64,000 nucleotides of DNA from Dermabacteraceae bacterium TAE3-ERU27 (GTDB taxonomy: Bacteria > Actinomycetota > Actinomycetes > Actinomycetales > Dermabacteraceae): positions 434,001 to 498,000 of the forward strand of contig JAHUUL010000001.1 in NCBI GenBank assembly GCA_019218415.1, read 5' to 3'. The position numbers and the translations under genes are program-made. Positions within the stretch are counted from its first letter, which is position 1. The number at the start of each line of letters is the position of its first letter. A model generated the notes under the pieces. It had not been told where the DNA came from. It worked only from the letters and a program-made list of their open reading frames with translations, and ran no database searches. This document shows, piece after piece, positions 1 to 9,233 of this stretch.

Positions 1-123
1 AAGAGAGCCTGGCAGGTGGTAGGAGGATAGGGATAGGGGAGAAGCCGAAGCGAGGGGCAGAGGGAACGTGCGGCCCGAGGGGTATCAGCGCAGAATCGGC
101 CCCGTGCCTTGGGGTGATTACTT

Positions 124-1371
124 TTAGGCCGATGCCAGCCAGGTTTCTGCGACCGCCACCATCTGCGCGGTGGTTTCCTCCCAGCCGTCTTCTTGCTGCC
201 GGTGCGGCCCGGTGGCCAGGCTGAGCGCCACCCCGGCGCTGCGCACGGCCAGCTCGCGGCGATCCACGCGCCGCTCAAACACGCGCCGCCATTCGCGCAC
301 ACACTGCGCGATATTCTCTTGCGCCTCGCGGCTTACGCCGCCGCGCTCCCCGAAAGAGGCCCAAATGCTCAGGTGACCCATCATGCAGGCCAGATCGTCC
401 ACGCGCCTGCCCGCCCCCAGCGTGTCTATGTCCAGTAATCCGCTGACGCGGCCCTGAGAAACGAAAAGCTGCGCCTCGTAGAAGTCGCCGTGCACTACGT
501 CCGTAGCGGGAACATCCCGGTAGGCGGCCAGCCCGTCGGCGATTCCGCCCGCCAGCTGCTGCACCCTGTCGGCCAGGGAGGGAACGGCGCGGGCGATCAC
601 GTCGGCGTAGAAATCGCCGGACTCTGTCCAGGGCACGTTCTGCCTGGCAGACGCCAGGAAAGGGGGAAGGGAATCGAGCAGATTTATCAGACTGGCCGGA
701 TGACAGGCGGCGGCCCCGCGGCGCACTATCTCGTCCGTCAGGGGTCCGCCCGAAAGCTGAGCGAACACGAGCAGCCCCGGCCCGTGCGCCAGCACCTCGG
801 GCACGGGGACCCCGGCAGCGCGGAGCTGGGCATGGCGAAAAGCCAGCTCATCGGCCCGCGAGGGCGGCATGACTTTCAGAAATACCTGCTGCTCGGGAAG
901 TTTGGCCGACAGCACGGCGCGCCTTCCCGGCCGGTAGGAAAGCACCTTGACGGGAACCTGCTTCGGCACCGCGAAACCCAGCCCGCGCAGCACGCCGATT
1001 AATTGCGCGGGGTAGCAAACCTCCGCCAGGCAGGGCAGCCAGGGATCGCGCGGAAAACGCCAGACCCGCACGGGCAGGCCGTCCTCCTGGAGCACCAGGG
1101 AAGCGTCGGCGCTGGCCACGGCGGGTTCCGGTTCGCCGCCGTGCACGGCGGCGCCGAGCATCTCTTCGCGCGGTGGCGCGCCCTCGCCGTCCAGCTCCGG
1201 CCAGCAAACCCGTGCCCGGTAAAGCGCCTTGGTGGAGCGTCCGGGGCGATGATCTACGTGGTCTAGTTCCCAACCGATCAGCCGCCCGCCGCCGGAGGCC
1301 ACGGCGCGCGCCAACAGGCCGCGTGCGCGCGCGGTAGTGAGCAGGGCGTAGCCGTCCGGTGAAATATTCAT
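124..1371 (-). CDS. Phosphotransferase of the APH/choline-kinase-like family
   Basis: A 415-aa protein with a kinase-like fold. The C-terminal half has the catalytic-loop motif VVHGDFYEAQ (HGD at about residues 294-296) and a DFG-equivalent LLDIDTLG (DID at about 314-316), as in aminoglycoside phosphotransferases. A candidate ATP-binding Lys lies in VFLKVM near 166. The N-terminal 130 residues are not recognised. The ATG at 1371 leaves only 34 bp to the divergent DUF3151 gene, so the two promoters must overlap. The substrate cannot be told from sequence; resistance is not implied, because such proteins are common in actinobacteria with metabolic or unknown substrates. Confidence 0.75.
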   Translation of the reverse strand: MNISPDGYALLTTARARGLLARAVASGGGRLIGWELDHVDHRPGRSTKALYRARVCWPELDGEGAPPREEMLGAAVHGGEPEPAVASADASLVLQEDGLPVRVWRFPRDPWLPCLAEVCYPAQLIGVLRGLGFAVPKQVPVKVLSYRPGRRAVLSAKLPEQQVFLKVMPPSRADELAFRHAQLRAAGVPVPEVLAHGPGLLVFAQLSGGPLTDEIVRRGAAACHPASLINLLDSLPPFLASARQNVPWTESGDFYADVIARAVPSLADRVQQLAGGIADGLAAYRDVPATDVVHGDFYEAQLFVSQGRVSGLLDIDTLGAGRRVDDLACMMGHLSIWASFGERGGVSREAQENIAQCVREWRRVFERRVDRRELAVRSAGVALSLATGPHRQQEDGWEETTAQMVAVAETWLASA

Positions 1372-1405
1372 TCCCCCTTTCCTATCAGGTCGATAGGCTT
1401 AACGC

Positions 1406-1843
1406 ATGACTGTTAATCCGCAAAACCTGCTCGGCATCCCCGAAACCCTGCTGCCGCAGAGCCACCCCGACACCGCCGTGGCTGCCGTGCTGGGCACGGA
1501 AGAAAGCCCCGCCGTAGCGCGGGAACAGGCGGCGCTTCACCCGGCCTCGAGCCTGGCCTGGGCCGTGCTGGCAGAGGACGCCTTGGCGGGAGATGAGCCC
1601 ATCGCCGCCTACGCCTACGCGCGCGTCGGCTACCATCGCGGCCTGGACGCGCTGCGCCGTTCCGGCTGGCGGGGACAGGGCCCCGTACCCTACCGTCACC
1701 CGCAAAACCGGGGCTTCCTGCGCTCACTGGCGGCGCTTGGCAGGGCCGCGGCCGCGATCAACGAGGAAGAAGAAGTCACCCGGATTGCCGCGTTCCTGCA
1801 CGATTGCGATGCCGCCTACGCGCAGGAAAACCCGCTCGCGTAG
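1406..1843 (+). CDS. DUF3151 family protein
   Basis: A 145-aa soluble protein recognised as the actinobacterial DUF3151 family by its Ala-rich tetratricopeptide-like helices, the segment AYAYARVGYHRGLDALRRSG (about residues 68-87) and the acidic C-terminal helix ending in HDCDAAY. Its function is unknown. In many actinobacteria this family sits next to purA or fba, and here it lies 139 bp upstream of purA in the same direction. There are no membrane segments and no signal peptide. The family call is firm; no role should be inferred from it. Confidence 0.8.
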   Translation: MTVNPQNLLGIPETLLPQSHPDTAVAAVLGTEESPAVAREQAALHPASSLAWAVLAEDALAGDEPIAAYAYARVGYHRGLDALRRSGWRGQGPVPYRHPQNRGFLRSLAALGRAAAAINEEEEVTRIAAFLHDCDAAYAQENPLA

Positions 1844-1982
1844 CGCCGGGTAAAGCCCCCAATCGCGTTCCGCCAACCCGAAGCGTTCGCGCCTGTGCCC
1901 CCGGTAGCCCGGGGAGCCGGGACGTTTTTCTAACCGGTTGGTAGGATCTAGTGGTTCATCTCGAAAGGACCAGGAATCTGAT

Positions 1983-3269
1983 ATGCCTGCAATCGTGATC
2001 GTCGGCGCCCAGTGGGGCGACGAAGGCAAGGGTAAGGCCACCGACCTGCTCGGCCCCCACGTCGACTACGTGGTGAAGCCGAACGGCGGCAACAACGCCG
2101 GGCACACCGTGGTCGTCGGCGGGGAAAAGTTTGAGCTGAAGCTCCTGCCCGCCGGGATCCTGTCCGAAAACGCCACCCCCGTCATCGGTAACGGCGTGGT
2201 GGTGAACCTGGAGGCGCTCTTCCAGGAGATGGACGCGCTGCAGGCGCGCGGCCTGGACGCGCAGCGGCTCAGGGTCAGCGCCGACGCGCACCTGGTCGCC
2301 CCCTATCACCAGACCCTGGATAAGGTGACGGAACGCTTCCTCGGCAAGCGCGCCATCGGCACCACCGGGCGCGGGATCGGGCCGACCTACATGGACAAGG
2401 TGGGCCGCCTCGGTATCCGTGTGCAGGACGTATTCGATCCGTCTATCCTGCGCCAGAAGATCGAGGGCGCGCTGCGCCAAAAGAACGAACTCCTGGTCAA
2501 GCTGTACAACCGCCGTGCCGTGGACGTCGACGAGATGGTCGAATACTTCCTCAGCTACGTCGATCGCCTCCGCCCCCTCGTGGTGGATTCCTCCCGTCTG
2601 CTCAACGACGCGCTGGATCGCGGCGAAACCGTCCTGTTCGAGGGCGGTCAGGCCACCTTCCTGGACGTCGATCACGGCACCTATCCGTTCGTGACCAGTT
2701 CTAACCCGACGGCGGGCGGTGCCTGCACCGGGGCCGGAGTCGGGCCGACCCGCATTGACCGCGTAATCGGCATCGTTAAGGCATACACGACCCGCGTCGG
2801 CGCGGGGCCGTTCCCGACGGAACTGTTCGACGAATGGGGCGAGTTCCTGCAAAAGACCGGCGGCGAGTTCGGGGTAAACACCGGCCGTCCCCGCCGCTGC
2901 GGCTGGTACGACGCCCTGATGGCGCGCCACGCGAGCCGCGTCAACGGCTTCACCGACCTCTTCCTGACCAAGCTCGACGTGCTGACCGGCATCGACGAGA
3001 TCCCGATCTGCGTCGGTTACGACGTGGACGGCAAGGTCTACGATCAGATGCCGATGACCCAGACCGAGTTCCACCACGCCAAGCCCGTTTACGAAACCAT
3101 GCCGGGCTGGAGCGAGGACATTACCGGGGTGCGCGAGTTCTCCGACCTGCCGCAAACGGCGCAGGACTACGTGCTGCGCCTGGAGGAGCTCTCCGGCTGC
3201 CGCATCTCCGCCATCGGCGTCGGCCCCGGCCGCGAGGCCATTGTGCAGCGGCACCCGCTGCTGCCGTGA
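1983..3269 (+). CDS. purA: Adenylosuccinate synthase
   Basis: GTP-dependent ligation of IMP and aspartate to adenylosuccinate, the first committed step to AMP. The 428-aa length is normal for the family. The N-terminal motif QWGDEGKGK carries the catalytic Asp13, and NNAGHTVV carries His41; further on [10 protein letters not shown] and GRPRRCGW are typical. An upstream in-frame start at 1938 is possible, but the ATG at 1983 begins exactly at the conserved [12 protein letters not shown] and has GAAAGGA upstream. The stop overlaps the next gene by 4 nt, so it heads a translationally coupled purine cluster. Confidence 0.97.
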   Translation: MPAIVIVGAQWGDEGKGKATDLLGPHVDYVVKPNGGNNAGHTVVVGGEKFELKLLPAGILSENATPVIGNGVVVNLEALFQEMDALQARGLDAQRLRVSADAHLVAPYHQTLDKVTERFLGKRAIGTTGRGIGPTYMDKVGRLGIRVQDVFDPSILRQKIEGALRQKNELLVKLYNRRAVDVDEMVEYFLSYVDRLRPLVVDSSRLLNDALDRGETVLFEGGQATFLDVDHGTYPFVTSSNPTAGGACTGAGVGPTRIDRVIGIVKAYTTRVGAGPFPTELFDEWGEFLQKTGGEFGVNTGRPRRCGWYDALMARHASRVNGFTDLFLTKLDVLTGIDEIPICVGYDVDGKVYDQMPMTQTEFHHAKPVYETMPGWSEDITGVREFSDLPQTAQDYVLRLEELSGCRISAIGVGPGREAIVQRHPLLP

Positions 3270-3634
3270 GCAGAAAACAGATAGAACCGCAGGGCGGCCG
3301 GGCCGCGTTGCGCGCCTGGGCCGAGGGGGAAACCTCCCGCAGCGTCACCGCCACGGCGGTGCGTTATACCCTGCAGCTCCTCTCTGAGCAGCATCCCGGC
3401 GGGGCTGTGGAGGTTCGCGTGCCGCCCTACGGCGTAACCCAGGCGATAGCCGGGGTGCGCCACACGCGCGGCACCCCGCCGGCGGTCGTGGAATGTGATC
3501 CGCAAACCTGGCTGGAACTGGCGCTGGGCAATGTTTCTTGGGCCGACGCGGTGGGCGCGGGCCGGGTAAGCGCGAGCGGAGAACGCTCTGACCTGGGCGA
3601 CAAACTACCCCTGATAGGAAGGAACGCGGCATGA
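3266..3634 (+). CDS. Sterol carrier (SCP-2-like) family protein
   Basis: A 122-aa protein starting at a GTG that overlaps the purA stop (GTGA). The C-terminal half, [18 protein letters not shown] followed by [15 protein letters not shown], has the pattern of the SCP-2/bacterial sterol-carrier fold, in which a hydrophobic cavity binds lipids. A gene of this type near purine genes is a recurring actinobacterial arrangement; its ligand is unknown. It also overlaps the following membrane gene by 4 nt (ATGA), so all three are probably translated from one message. Confidence 0.72.
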   Translation: MSRKQIEPQGGRAALRAWAEGETSRSVTATAVRYTLQLLSEQHPGGAVEVRVPPYGVTQAIAGVRHTRGTPPAVVECDPQTWLELALGNVSWADAVGAGRVSASGERSDLGDKLPLIGRNAA

Positions 3635-3915
3635 GCGACGGCCGAAAGAAGAGCGCGGGCGCAAACGTGTATATGGCGACCGGCAGGCGCTCGCCGCGCA
3701 TCGGCACCTTCGCCCTGGTGGGTGCCCTGCTGGGGGCCGTGGGCATGCTGGCGTGGGGCTTTGCGGTGGGCGAACCGCACGGCACGACGGTGCTGGTGTT
3801 GCTGCTCACCGGCGCGTTCGTCGGCTCCCTAGTGATCGGTGCGCTGGCCGCCCTCTGGGATTATTTGGCGGAGCGTATGTCTAAGCGGGCAGCGGGCGAA
3901 CAAAAATCTGCATAG
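3631..3915 (+). CDS. Small two-helix membrane protein
   Basis: A 94-aa protein with two predicted transmembrane helices (about residues 27-48 and 54-77) and a charged, Lys/Arg-rich C-terminus. The start overlaps the preceding stop (ATGA). It sits between purine biosynthesis genes in the same operon, but nothing in the sequence ties it to purine metabolism. No catalytic motif was seen. Family not recognised with certainty. Confidence 0.6.
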   Translation: MSDGRKKSAGANVYMATGRRSPRIGTFALVGALLGAVGMLAWGFAVGEPHGTTVLVLLLTGAFVGSLVIGALAALWDYLAERMSKRAAGEQKSA

Positions 3916-3953
3916 CCGCCCCGAGCCGCCGTTCCCTGTGGCATGATTAACAT

Positions 3954-5417
3954 GTGCCACGAGGTGACGGACTTTTAACGCACGACCTTCTCCCCGGCGA
4001 AAAAGGGCCCCAGGATGCCTGCGGCGTCTATGGCGTCTACGCACCCGGTGAGGAAGTCTCGAAACTTACCTACTACGGCCTGTACGCCCTACAGCATCGC
4101 GGCCAGGAATCCGCCGGGATCGCGACCGGAAACGGCAGCCACATCCGCGTCTATAAAGACATGGGCCTGGTGTCCCAAGTGTTCGACGAGGCCGCCCTCG
4201 GCTCCCTCAACGGGCACGTTGCCATCGGCCATGTGCGATATTCGACCACGGGCGGCTCCACCTGGCAGAACGCCCAGCCGACCCTGGGAACCAGGGGAGA
4301 GGGCACGGTGGCGCTGGCCCATAACGGGAACCTGGTTAATACGGCCGAACTGCGCGCCATGTTGGAGGCGCGCGGCGGCGCGAGCCGACGGGGCGAGATC
4401 GCCCGCGGCAACACCACCGACACCGCCCTGGTTACCGCCCTGCTCGATGCCCCCGGCCCGCTAGAAGATGTTCTGGCGGGCCTTTTGCCATTCTTGCGCG
4501 GCGCCTACTGCTTCGTGGTGATGGAGGAAGACTGCCTTTACGCCGCCCGCGACCCGCAGGGGATCCGGCCGCTGGTGCTCGGCAAGCTGGAACGCGGCTG
4601 GGTGGTGGCGAGCGAGAGCGCCGCCCTGGACATTTGCGGTGCCACCTACGTGCGCGATGTGGAACCCGGCGAAATGCTGGTGATCAACGCTTCCGGGGTG
4701 CGCTCACGGCAGGTGCTGGTGCCGGAACCGCGCGGCTGCGTGTTCGAACATGTCTACCTGGCGCGGCCCGACACCCAGCTGGGCGGGCGCAGCGTGAATG
4801 AGTCCCGCGTGGAGATGGGGCGTCAGCTGGCGCGAGAACACCCGGTTGCGGCCTATCTGGTAATCCCCACCCCCGAATCTGGGACCCCCGCTGCCATCGG
4901 CTACGCCCAGGAATCGGGCATCCCCTACGGGCAGGGCATGGTGAAGAACGCCTACGTGGGCCGCACCTTTATCCAGCCGTCCCAGACGATCCGCCAGCTC
5001 GGTATCCGCCTCAAACTTAACCCGCTGCGCGAAGTCATCGCGGGAAAGCGGCTGGTGGTGGTGGACGATTCGATCGTGCGCGGCAATACGCAGCGGGCCG
5101 TGGTGAAGATGTTGCGGGACGCGGGAGCGAGCGAGGTGCACGTGCGGATCTCGTCCCCGCCGGTGCTCTGGCCCTGCTACTACGGCATCGACTTCGCCGA
5201 CCGTAAGGAACTGGTTGCGAACGGTGCCGACGTGGACGAGGTCTGCGCCATGATCGGCGCGGATTCCCTGGGCTACATCAGCCGTCAGGGAATGGTGCGT
5301 GCAACCCGGCAGGAGGAAAAGTCGCTCTGCACCGCCTGCTTTAGCGGCAGCTATCCGATACCGCTGCCGGAACCGACCCTGCTGGGCAAGAACGTTTTGG
5401 AACGGAAAGGCTGCTAA
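3954..5417 (+). CDS. purF: Amidophosphoribosyltransferase (glutamine PRPP amidotransferase)
   Basis: First step of de novo purine synthesis: PRPP plus glutamine to phosphoribosylamine. 487 aa. The N-terminal glutaminase domain begins with the nucleophile Cys23 in DACGVYGVY, implying a cleaved leader, and has the glutaminase motif ALQHRGQESAGIA. The C-terminal phosphoribosyltransferase motif VVVDDSIVRGNT lies near residues 366-377. CxxC in LCTACFSGSYPIP near the C-terminus matches the Fe-S ligand pair of the Bacillus-type enzyme. Start taken as GTG 3954; the ATG at 3952 is out of frame. The next gene begins immediately after the stop. Confidence 0.95.
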   Translation: MPRGDGLLTHDLLPGEKGPQDACGVYGVYAPGEEVSKLTYYGLYALQHRGQESAGIATGNGSHIRVYKDMGLVSQVFDEAALGSLNGHVAIGHVRYSTTGGSTWQNAQPTLGTRGEGTVALAHNGNLVNTAELRAMLEARGGASRRGEIARGNTTDTALVTALLDAPGPLEDVLAGLLPFLRGAYCFVVMEEDCLYAARDPQGIRPLVLGKLERGWVVASESAALDICGATYVRDVEPGEMLVINASGVRSRQVLVPEPRGCVFEHVYLARPDTQLGGRSVNESRVEMGRQLAREHPVAAYLVIPTPESGTPAAIGYAQESGIPYGQGMVKNAYVGRTFIQPSQTIRQLGIRLKLNPLREVIAGKRLVVVDDSIVRGNTQRAVVKMLRDAGASEVHVRISSPPVLWPCYYGIDFADRKELVANGADVDEVCAMIGADSLGYISRQGMVRATRQEEKSLCTACFSGSYPIPLPEPTLLGKNVLERKGC

Positions 5418-6536
5418 ATGGCTATCACCTACCGCGATGCGGGTGTGGACACGGAGGCTGGCGACCGCGCCGTGGCCCTCATGCGGGAGGCCGTGGCGCG
5501 CAGCCATGACGCTAACGTGCTGGGCGGCATCGGCGCTTTCGCCGGGCTGATCGATGCGAGCGCGCTCAAGAACTATGCGCGCCCCCTGCTGGCCTCCAGC
5601 ACCGATGGCGTAGGCACCAAGGTGGCGCTGGCGCAAGCCCTGGACGTGCACGACACGATCGGCCAGGATCTGGTGGCGATGGTGGTGGACGACATCGTGG
5701 TGTGCGGGGCCCGCCCCCTGGCAATGACCGACTACATTGCCTGCGGCAAGGTGGTGCCGGAACGCATCGCCGACATCGTGCGCGGTATCGCCACCGGTTG
5801 CGAAATGGCGGGCTGCCCGCTGGTGGGCGGCGAAACCGCCGAGCACCCAGGGCTGCTTGCCGCCGACGAATACGACGTTGCCGGCGCGGCGTTCGGCGTG
5901 GTTTAAGCCGCCGCGTTGCTCGGCCCCGAGCGGGTACGCGCGGGGGACGTAGTTTTGGGCATGGATTCTTCCGGCCTGCACTCGAACGGCTATTCGCTGG
6001 TGCGCGCCACCCTCGCGGAGGCCGGAGTCTCCCTGGAAAAGCACCACGACGGCTTCGGGCGCACCGTGGGGGAGGAGCTGCTGCAACCCACCCGTATCTA
6101 CACCCGCGACATGCTGGCTTTGCTGGAAGCGGGAGTCGAGGTGCACGCCCTCAGCCACATCACCGGGGGCGGCTTGGCCGCCAACCTCGCCCGGGTGATC
6201 CCGGCGGGGCTGTGCGCCCGCATCGAAAGGACCGCCTGGCAGCCGGGGGAAGTGTTCGCGGCAGTCTCCGGTTGGGGCGGGGTACCCCAGCTTGATCTGG
6301 AACAGACCCTCAACATGGGAATCGGCATGGTCGCGCTGGTGCCGCAGGAAAGCGCCGATGCCGCGCTGCGGCTGCTCGCCGAGCGCGGCCTGCCCAGCCG
6401 GGTGATCGGCCGGGTAAGCGCCGACGATGAGGCCGACGTATCGGCGGCCAGCGATCCGCTGCGCCTGCACGTGCGGGGAGCCAAGGGCGTGAACGGCGGC
6501 AGCGTGGTGGTCACGGGGCAGCACGCGGGCTGGTGA
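5418..6536 (+). pseudogene. purM: Phosphoribosylformylglycinamidine cyclo-ligase, interrupted by an in-frame TAA
   Basis: AIR synthetase, the fifth step of purine synthesis. Both halves are well conserved and in one frame. 5418-5903 encodes the N-terminal ATP-binding half (STDGVGTK, GETAEHPG). After TAA at 5904-5906, 5907-6536 encodes the C-terminal half (GMDSSGLHSNGYSLVR, THITGGG-like SHITGGGL). Reading through gives about 372 aa, the normal length. The stop lies after AFGVV, where homologues commonly have a charged residue such as Glu, so one G-to-T change (GAA to TAA) would explain it. No good ribosome-binding site precedes a restart at TTG 5916. It could be a recent nonsense mutation causing purine auxotrophy, or a base-calling error. 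Confidence 0.88.
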
Positions 6537-6537
6537 C

Positions 6538-6568
6538 GAGAGCGGGCGGTCCCCGGCGCTCTCTTATT
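6538..6568 (+). terminator. Possible terminator after purM
   Basis: Arms GAGAGCG (6538-6544) and CGCTCTC (6557-6563) are followed by TTATTT. The hairpin starts right after the purM stop. The T-run is short, so it is a weak intrinsic terminator at best; a stronger one follows at 6633. Confidence 0.45.
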
Positions 6569-6632
6569 TCGCCGGAGCCTTCCGGGGATCTCCTAGGCGC
6601 GGGTGGATTGCCTTCGGTGAGGTGCCCGAACG

Positions 6633-6668
6633 CATGAAAAAAGCGGCCGTTAGGCCGCTTTTTTCATG
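6633..6668. terminator. Bidirectional terminator between purM and DUF3073
   Basis: The near-perfect inverted repeat AAAAAAGCGGCC-gtta-GGCCGCTTTTTT has an A-run on one side and a T-run on the other, so it can terminate both the purine operon from the left and the minus-strand DUF3073 gene from the right. Confidence 0.9.
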
Positions 6669-6679
6669 CTGCGTGGGCG

Positions 6680-6856
6680 TTAGTCTTCGTCGTCAGCGTA
6701 CCGATCCGCGTAATCGTCGTACAGACGATCGTCGGAGGCGGCAGCCTTCTGGCCCTGGAGCTCACGCTGAAGAGCGGTGAGATCGGTGGGAGGGCTGTAA
6801 TACTTGAGGTCCCGCGCAACCTTGGTCTGCTTGGCTTTCTGCCGGCCACGCCCCAT
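6680..6856 (-). CDS. DUF3073 family protein
   Basis: A 58-aa protein beginning MGRGRQKAKQTKVARDLKYY and ending in an acidic tail DDRLYDDYADRYADDED, which is the full actinobacterial DUF3073 pattern: basic N-terminus, SPPTDLTALQREL middle, Asp-rich tail. The function is unknown; the charge layout suggests a nucleic-acid or ribosome partner, which is inference. The gene is very often found beside purM/purF in actinobacteria, and that synteny holds here. It is shorter than most gene-calling cut-offs and a longer overlapping reading frame on the same strand is a shadow. Confidence 0.92.
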   Translation of the reverse strand: MGRGRQKAKQTKVARDLKYYSPPTDLTALQRELQGQKAAASDDRLYDDYADRYADDED

Positions 6857-6957
6857 AGGTCAGACCCCCTGTCATTAAAGACTACGTTAGCTGCTCGTAT
6901 CAGTCTCTAAGGTTACCGCATATCTGCGGATGTGGAAAACATTCCCAGAGAAACGTT

Positions 6958-8187
6958 TCACTTATCGCGTAAAGGGGTGCGGGAGAGCCTGAGCGCTGCC
7001 GCCCCGCATAGGGTGAGCGTGGCGGCGCAGGCGGCGGGAGTCCAGGCCGCCGTCGCAACCCCGGCCACGTCCACGATGCGCCCCGCGATGGGAGCGGCAA
7101 AGGCCTGCCCGGTGACCAGCGCGGCGGACATCAACGTCAGCGCCAGGCTGTAGCGCTGCGGCGGAGAAACCTCGCTCACCAGCGAAAACATGGTTACCAT
7201 GACCGGCCCGATACCTATGCCGATCAGCGCCATGATGATGCCCAGGGTGGATACCTGATCCACCAGCGGCAGCAGGCAGGCGGCGGTGCCGATGAATGCC
7301 GCCGTGACGAGCCAGCGCAGCGGATAGGGCACGGAATCGGGCACCTTCACCATCGCCAGAGCGAACACCGCCGACGTGATTCCCATGGCCCCGTACAGTA
7401 GGCCAGCCTGGGAGGCGTCCCCGTGGCTCTTCGCGAAAGCCGAAACCACCGTCAGCATGGAGCCAAAGAACGCTCCCAGCGTCAGCATGCCCAGCACGGG
7501 AACGTAGGCCGCCAGGGGGAGGCGTGGCTTCGCGGCCGCTTCCGCCCCCGGCTCCGGGCGCGGCGCGGGCTTCGGCGCGGTGCGGTGCAGCGCAAACCAG
7601 GCGGTCCCGGCGGCGGTCAGTACGGCGGCCACTGTTAGCGGCCCGCCGAGGGAACTAAGCGAGGCGATCACGCCGACCAACACCGGGCCGGCCACGTAGC
7701 TGAGTTCGTCGGCCATGGATTCGTAGCTGAGCGCGGCGGAGGTGGTTTTTGTGCCCCACTGCGTCCCGCCGAGCGGGTGCTCGGCGATCAATGCCAGCCA
7801 GCGGGCGCGCACCATCACCGGGATCTGCGGGGTGGTGAACCCGGCCAGGAAACAACCGGCGACGGTGAACGGGAAGGCCCAATTAAACACGGTGGCGCTC
7901 ACCGTGAGCAGCAGTGCCAGTGCCGACAGCAGGCCGACGGGCAACAGCACGCGCCGCTGCCCCCACCTGTCTACCGCCATGCCGAGCAGGGGAGCGCCGA
8001 CAGCGGTGCCCGCCCCTACCGCGCCCGAGGCGATTCCCGCCAGGGTGGCGGAATCGGTCGCCGTATAGACCAGGGTGAGAGAGCCGATGGGCAGCATCGC
8101 GGAAGGCAGCCGCGCGAGCCAGGAAAGGGGCAGGAACGACCAGCCAGCGATTCGCGGTAGCGCCGGGTAGCCGTGGGCCTCGCTCAA
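6958..8187 (-). CDS. MFS permease
   Basis: A 409-aa protein with about 12 hydrophobic segments. The loop DRWGQRR after the second helix matches the MFS signature between TM2 and TM3. Starts at TTG 8187, overlapping the stop of the upstream flippase-like gene (TTGA), so it is the third gene of a tightly coupled operon with the GH15-type hydrolase. The C-terminus is short and basic. The substrate is unknown; context suggests a sugar or glycan-derived compound, which is only inference. Confidence 0.82.
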   Translation of the reverse strand: MSEAHGYPALPRIAGWSFLPLSWLARLPSAMLPIGSLTLVYTATDSATLAGIASGAVGAGTAVGAPLLGMAVDRWGQRRVLLPVGLLSALALLLTVSATVFNWAFPFTVAGCFLAGFTTPQIPVMVRARWLALIAEHPLGGTQWGTKTTSAALSYESMADELSYVAGPVLVGVIASLSSLGGPLTVAAVLTAAGTAWFALHRTAPKPAPRPEPGAEAAAKPRLPLAAYVPVLGMLTLGAFFGSMLTVVSAFAKSHGDASQAGLLYGAMGITSAVFALAMVKVPDSVPYPLRWLVTAAFIGTAACLLPLVDQVSTLGIIMALIGIGIGPVMVTMFSLVSEVSPPQRYSLALTLMSAALVTGQAFAAPIAGRIVDVAGVATAAWTPAACAATLTLCGAAALRLSRTPLRDK

Positions 8188-9233
8188 TTCTTCACCACCG
8201 GGCGTAGCCCGGTAGCGGCTCCGACGATGCCGCCGAGCAGCGCCTGCACGCCGAGGTTAACCAGCGCGAACAGCAGCAGCGCGGCCACCGCGGTGGCGGG
8301 GGCGAAACCGAGCGCCACCAGCGCGGCGGCGGTGCCGGTTTCGGAGAAACCCAGGCCGTGCGGGGTGAGCGGCACCAGGGCCAGCAGGCGTCCCAGCGAG
8401 AACACCGCCAGCAGCGTGAGCGGGTCCGGGGCCACCCCGTAGATGTGCAGGCAGAGCCAGAACATGACGAACTCTGCCGCGCGCACCAGCAGCGGGCCAG
8501 CGAACAGCTCGGGGAGCCTGCCCTGCACGGTGGCGTAGGCGTGTTCGCGCGCGCTTAGCAGGGCGCTACTGTTCTTTTGGTTGTCGGCACCCGCGTCGGC
8601 CAACCGCGCCAGGGCGGTGAAGCAGCGGCGCGAGAACACGGCAGCGGAAAGCACCCCGACGAGCAGCAGGGTCAAGAGGGCGAAAGCGAGGGCGGCGAAT
8701 GTAACGCCCCCCTGCAAATGCGGATTGTCCCCGAGCGCGAGCGCGGCCAGACCCAGCAGCGGCAGCAGCGCCGTGATGCAGAGGTCTGCCAGGGAAGTCA
8801 TGATGATGCCGGTGGCGATGCGCAACTTACCGAGCGGACGCAGGATGACCACCGTGTAAAACAGGGCGAACACGCTGCCCATGGGGAGCGCCACGGCCAG
8901 CGCCGACGCGCCCGCCTGCTGGCGAAATGCCTGCGGATAGGTGAGGCCGAAGCCCGCGCGAATCGTGATCGAGTAGGCGAGCGGGGTGGCCAGCGCGAGC
9001 AGTAACAGCAGCGATAGTTCGGGAAGCGAGACGGTTGCCAGCGCCGCGCCGATCTCCGTCCAGTTAGCGCCGGTCAGCGCGGGCAGCGCCCAGACGAAAA
9101 ACACGGCCAGGAGGGCCAGGGTCAGGCAGGCGCGCACCACCAGCCGTGCGCGGGAGGGGGCTTCCTGGGAAAGAACCGAGGTGAGCAGCTTCTCCGCGTG
9201 CGGTGCCGGGTGCGGATCGTGAGAAAAAGTCAT
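8184..9233 (-). CDS. Flippase-like / lysylphosphatidylglycerol synthase TM-domain (UPF0104) protein
   Basis: A 349-aa integral membrane protein with about 8 helices. LTYPQAFRQQAGASALAVALPMGSVFAL and the C-terminal LTPHGLGFSETGTAAALVALG resemble the UPF0104/AglD-like family, whose members are the membrane domain of MprF or act in polyprenyl-linked glycan transfer or flipping. There is no soluble lysyltransferase domain, so it is not a full MprF. Overlaps the upstream glycosidase gene by 4 nt and the downstream MFS gene by 4 nt. A role in envelope glycan or lipid handling is inferred from family and neighbour. Confidence 0.72.
   Translation of the reverse strand: MTFSHDPHPAPHAEKLLTSVLSQEAPSRARLVVRACLTLALLAVFFVWALPALTGANWTEIGAALATVSLPELSLLLLLALATPLAYSITIRAGFGLTYPQAFRQQAGASALAVALPMGSVFALFYTVVILRPLGKLRIATGIIMTSLADLCITALLPLLGLAALALGDNPHLQGGVTFAALAFALLTLLLVGVLSAAVFSRRCFTALARLADAGADNQKNSSALLSAREHAYATVQGRLPELFAGPLLVRAAEFVMFWLCLHIYGVAPDPLTLLAVFSLGRLLALVPLTPHGLGFSETGTAAALVALGFAPATAVAALLLFALVNLGVQALLGGIVGAATGLRPVVKN

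Noticed and set aside
124-1371. Antibiotic resistance aminoglycoside phosphotransferase
   Set aside because: Only the general kinase motifs match; the long unmatched N-terminus and chromosomal housekeeping context give no support for a drug substrate.
5904-5906. Programmed stop readthrough or recoding in purM
   Set aside because: TAA followed by G is an efficient stop; there is no slippery site, and the frame does not change, so a plain nonsense change or an error is simpler.
4704-6524. Long antisense reading frame opposite purF/purM
   Set aside because: It is a GC-skew shadow of conserved genes on the plus strand, His/Gly/Arg-rich, with no motif.
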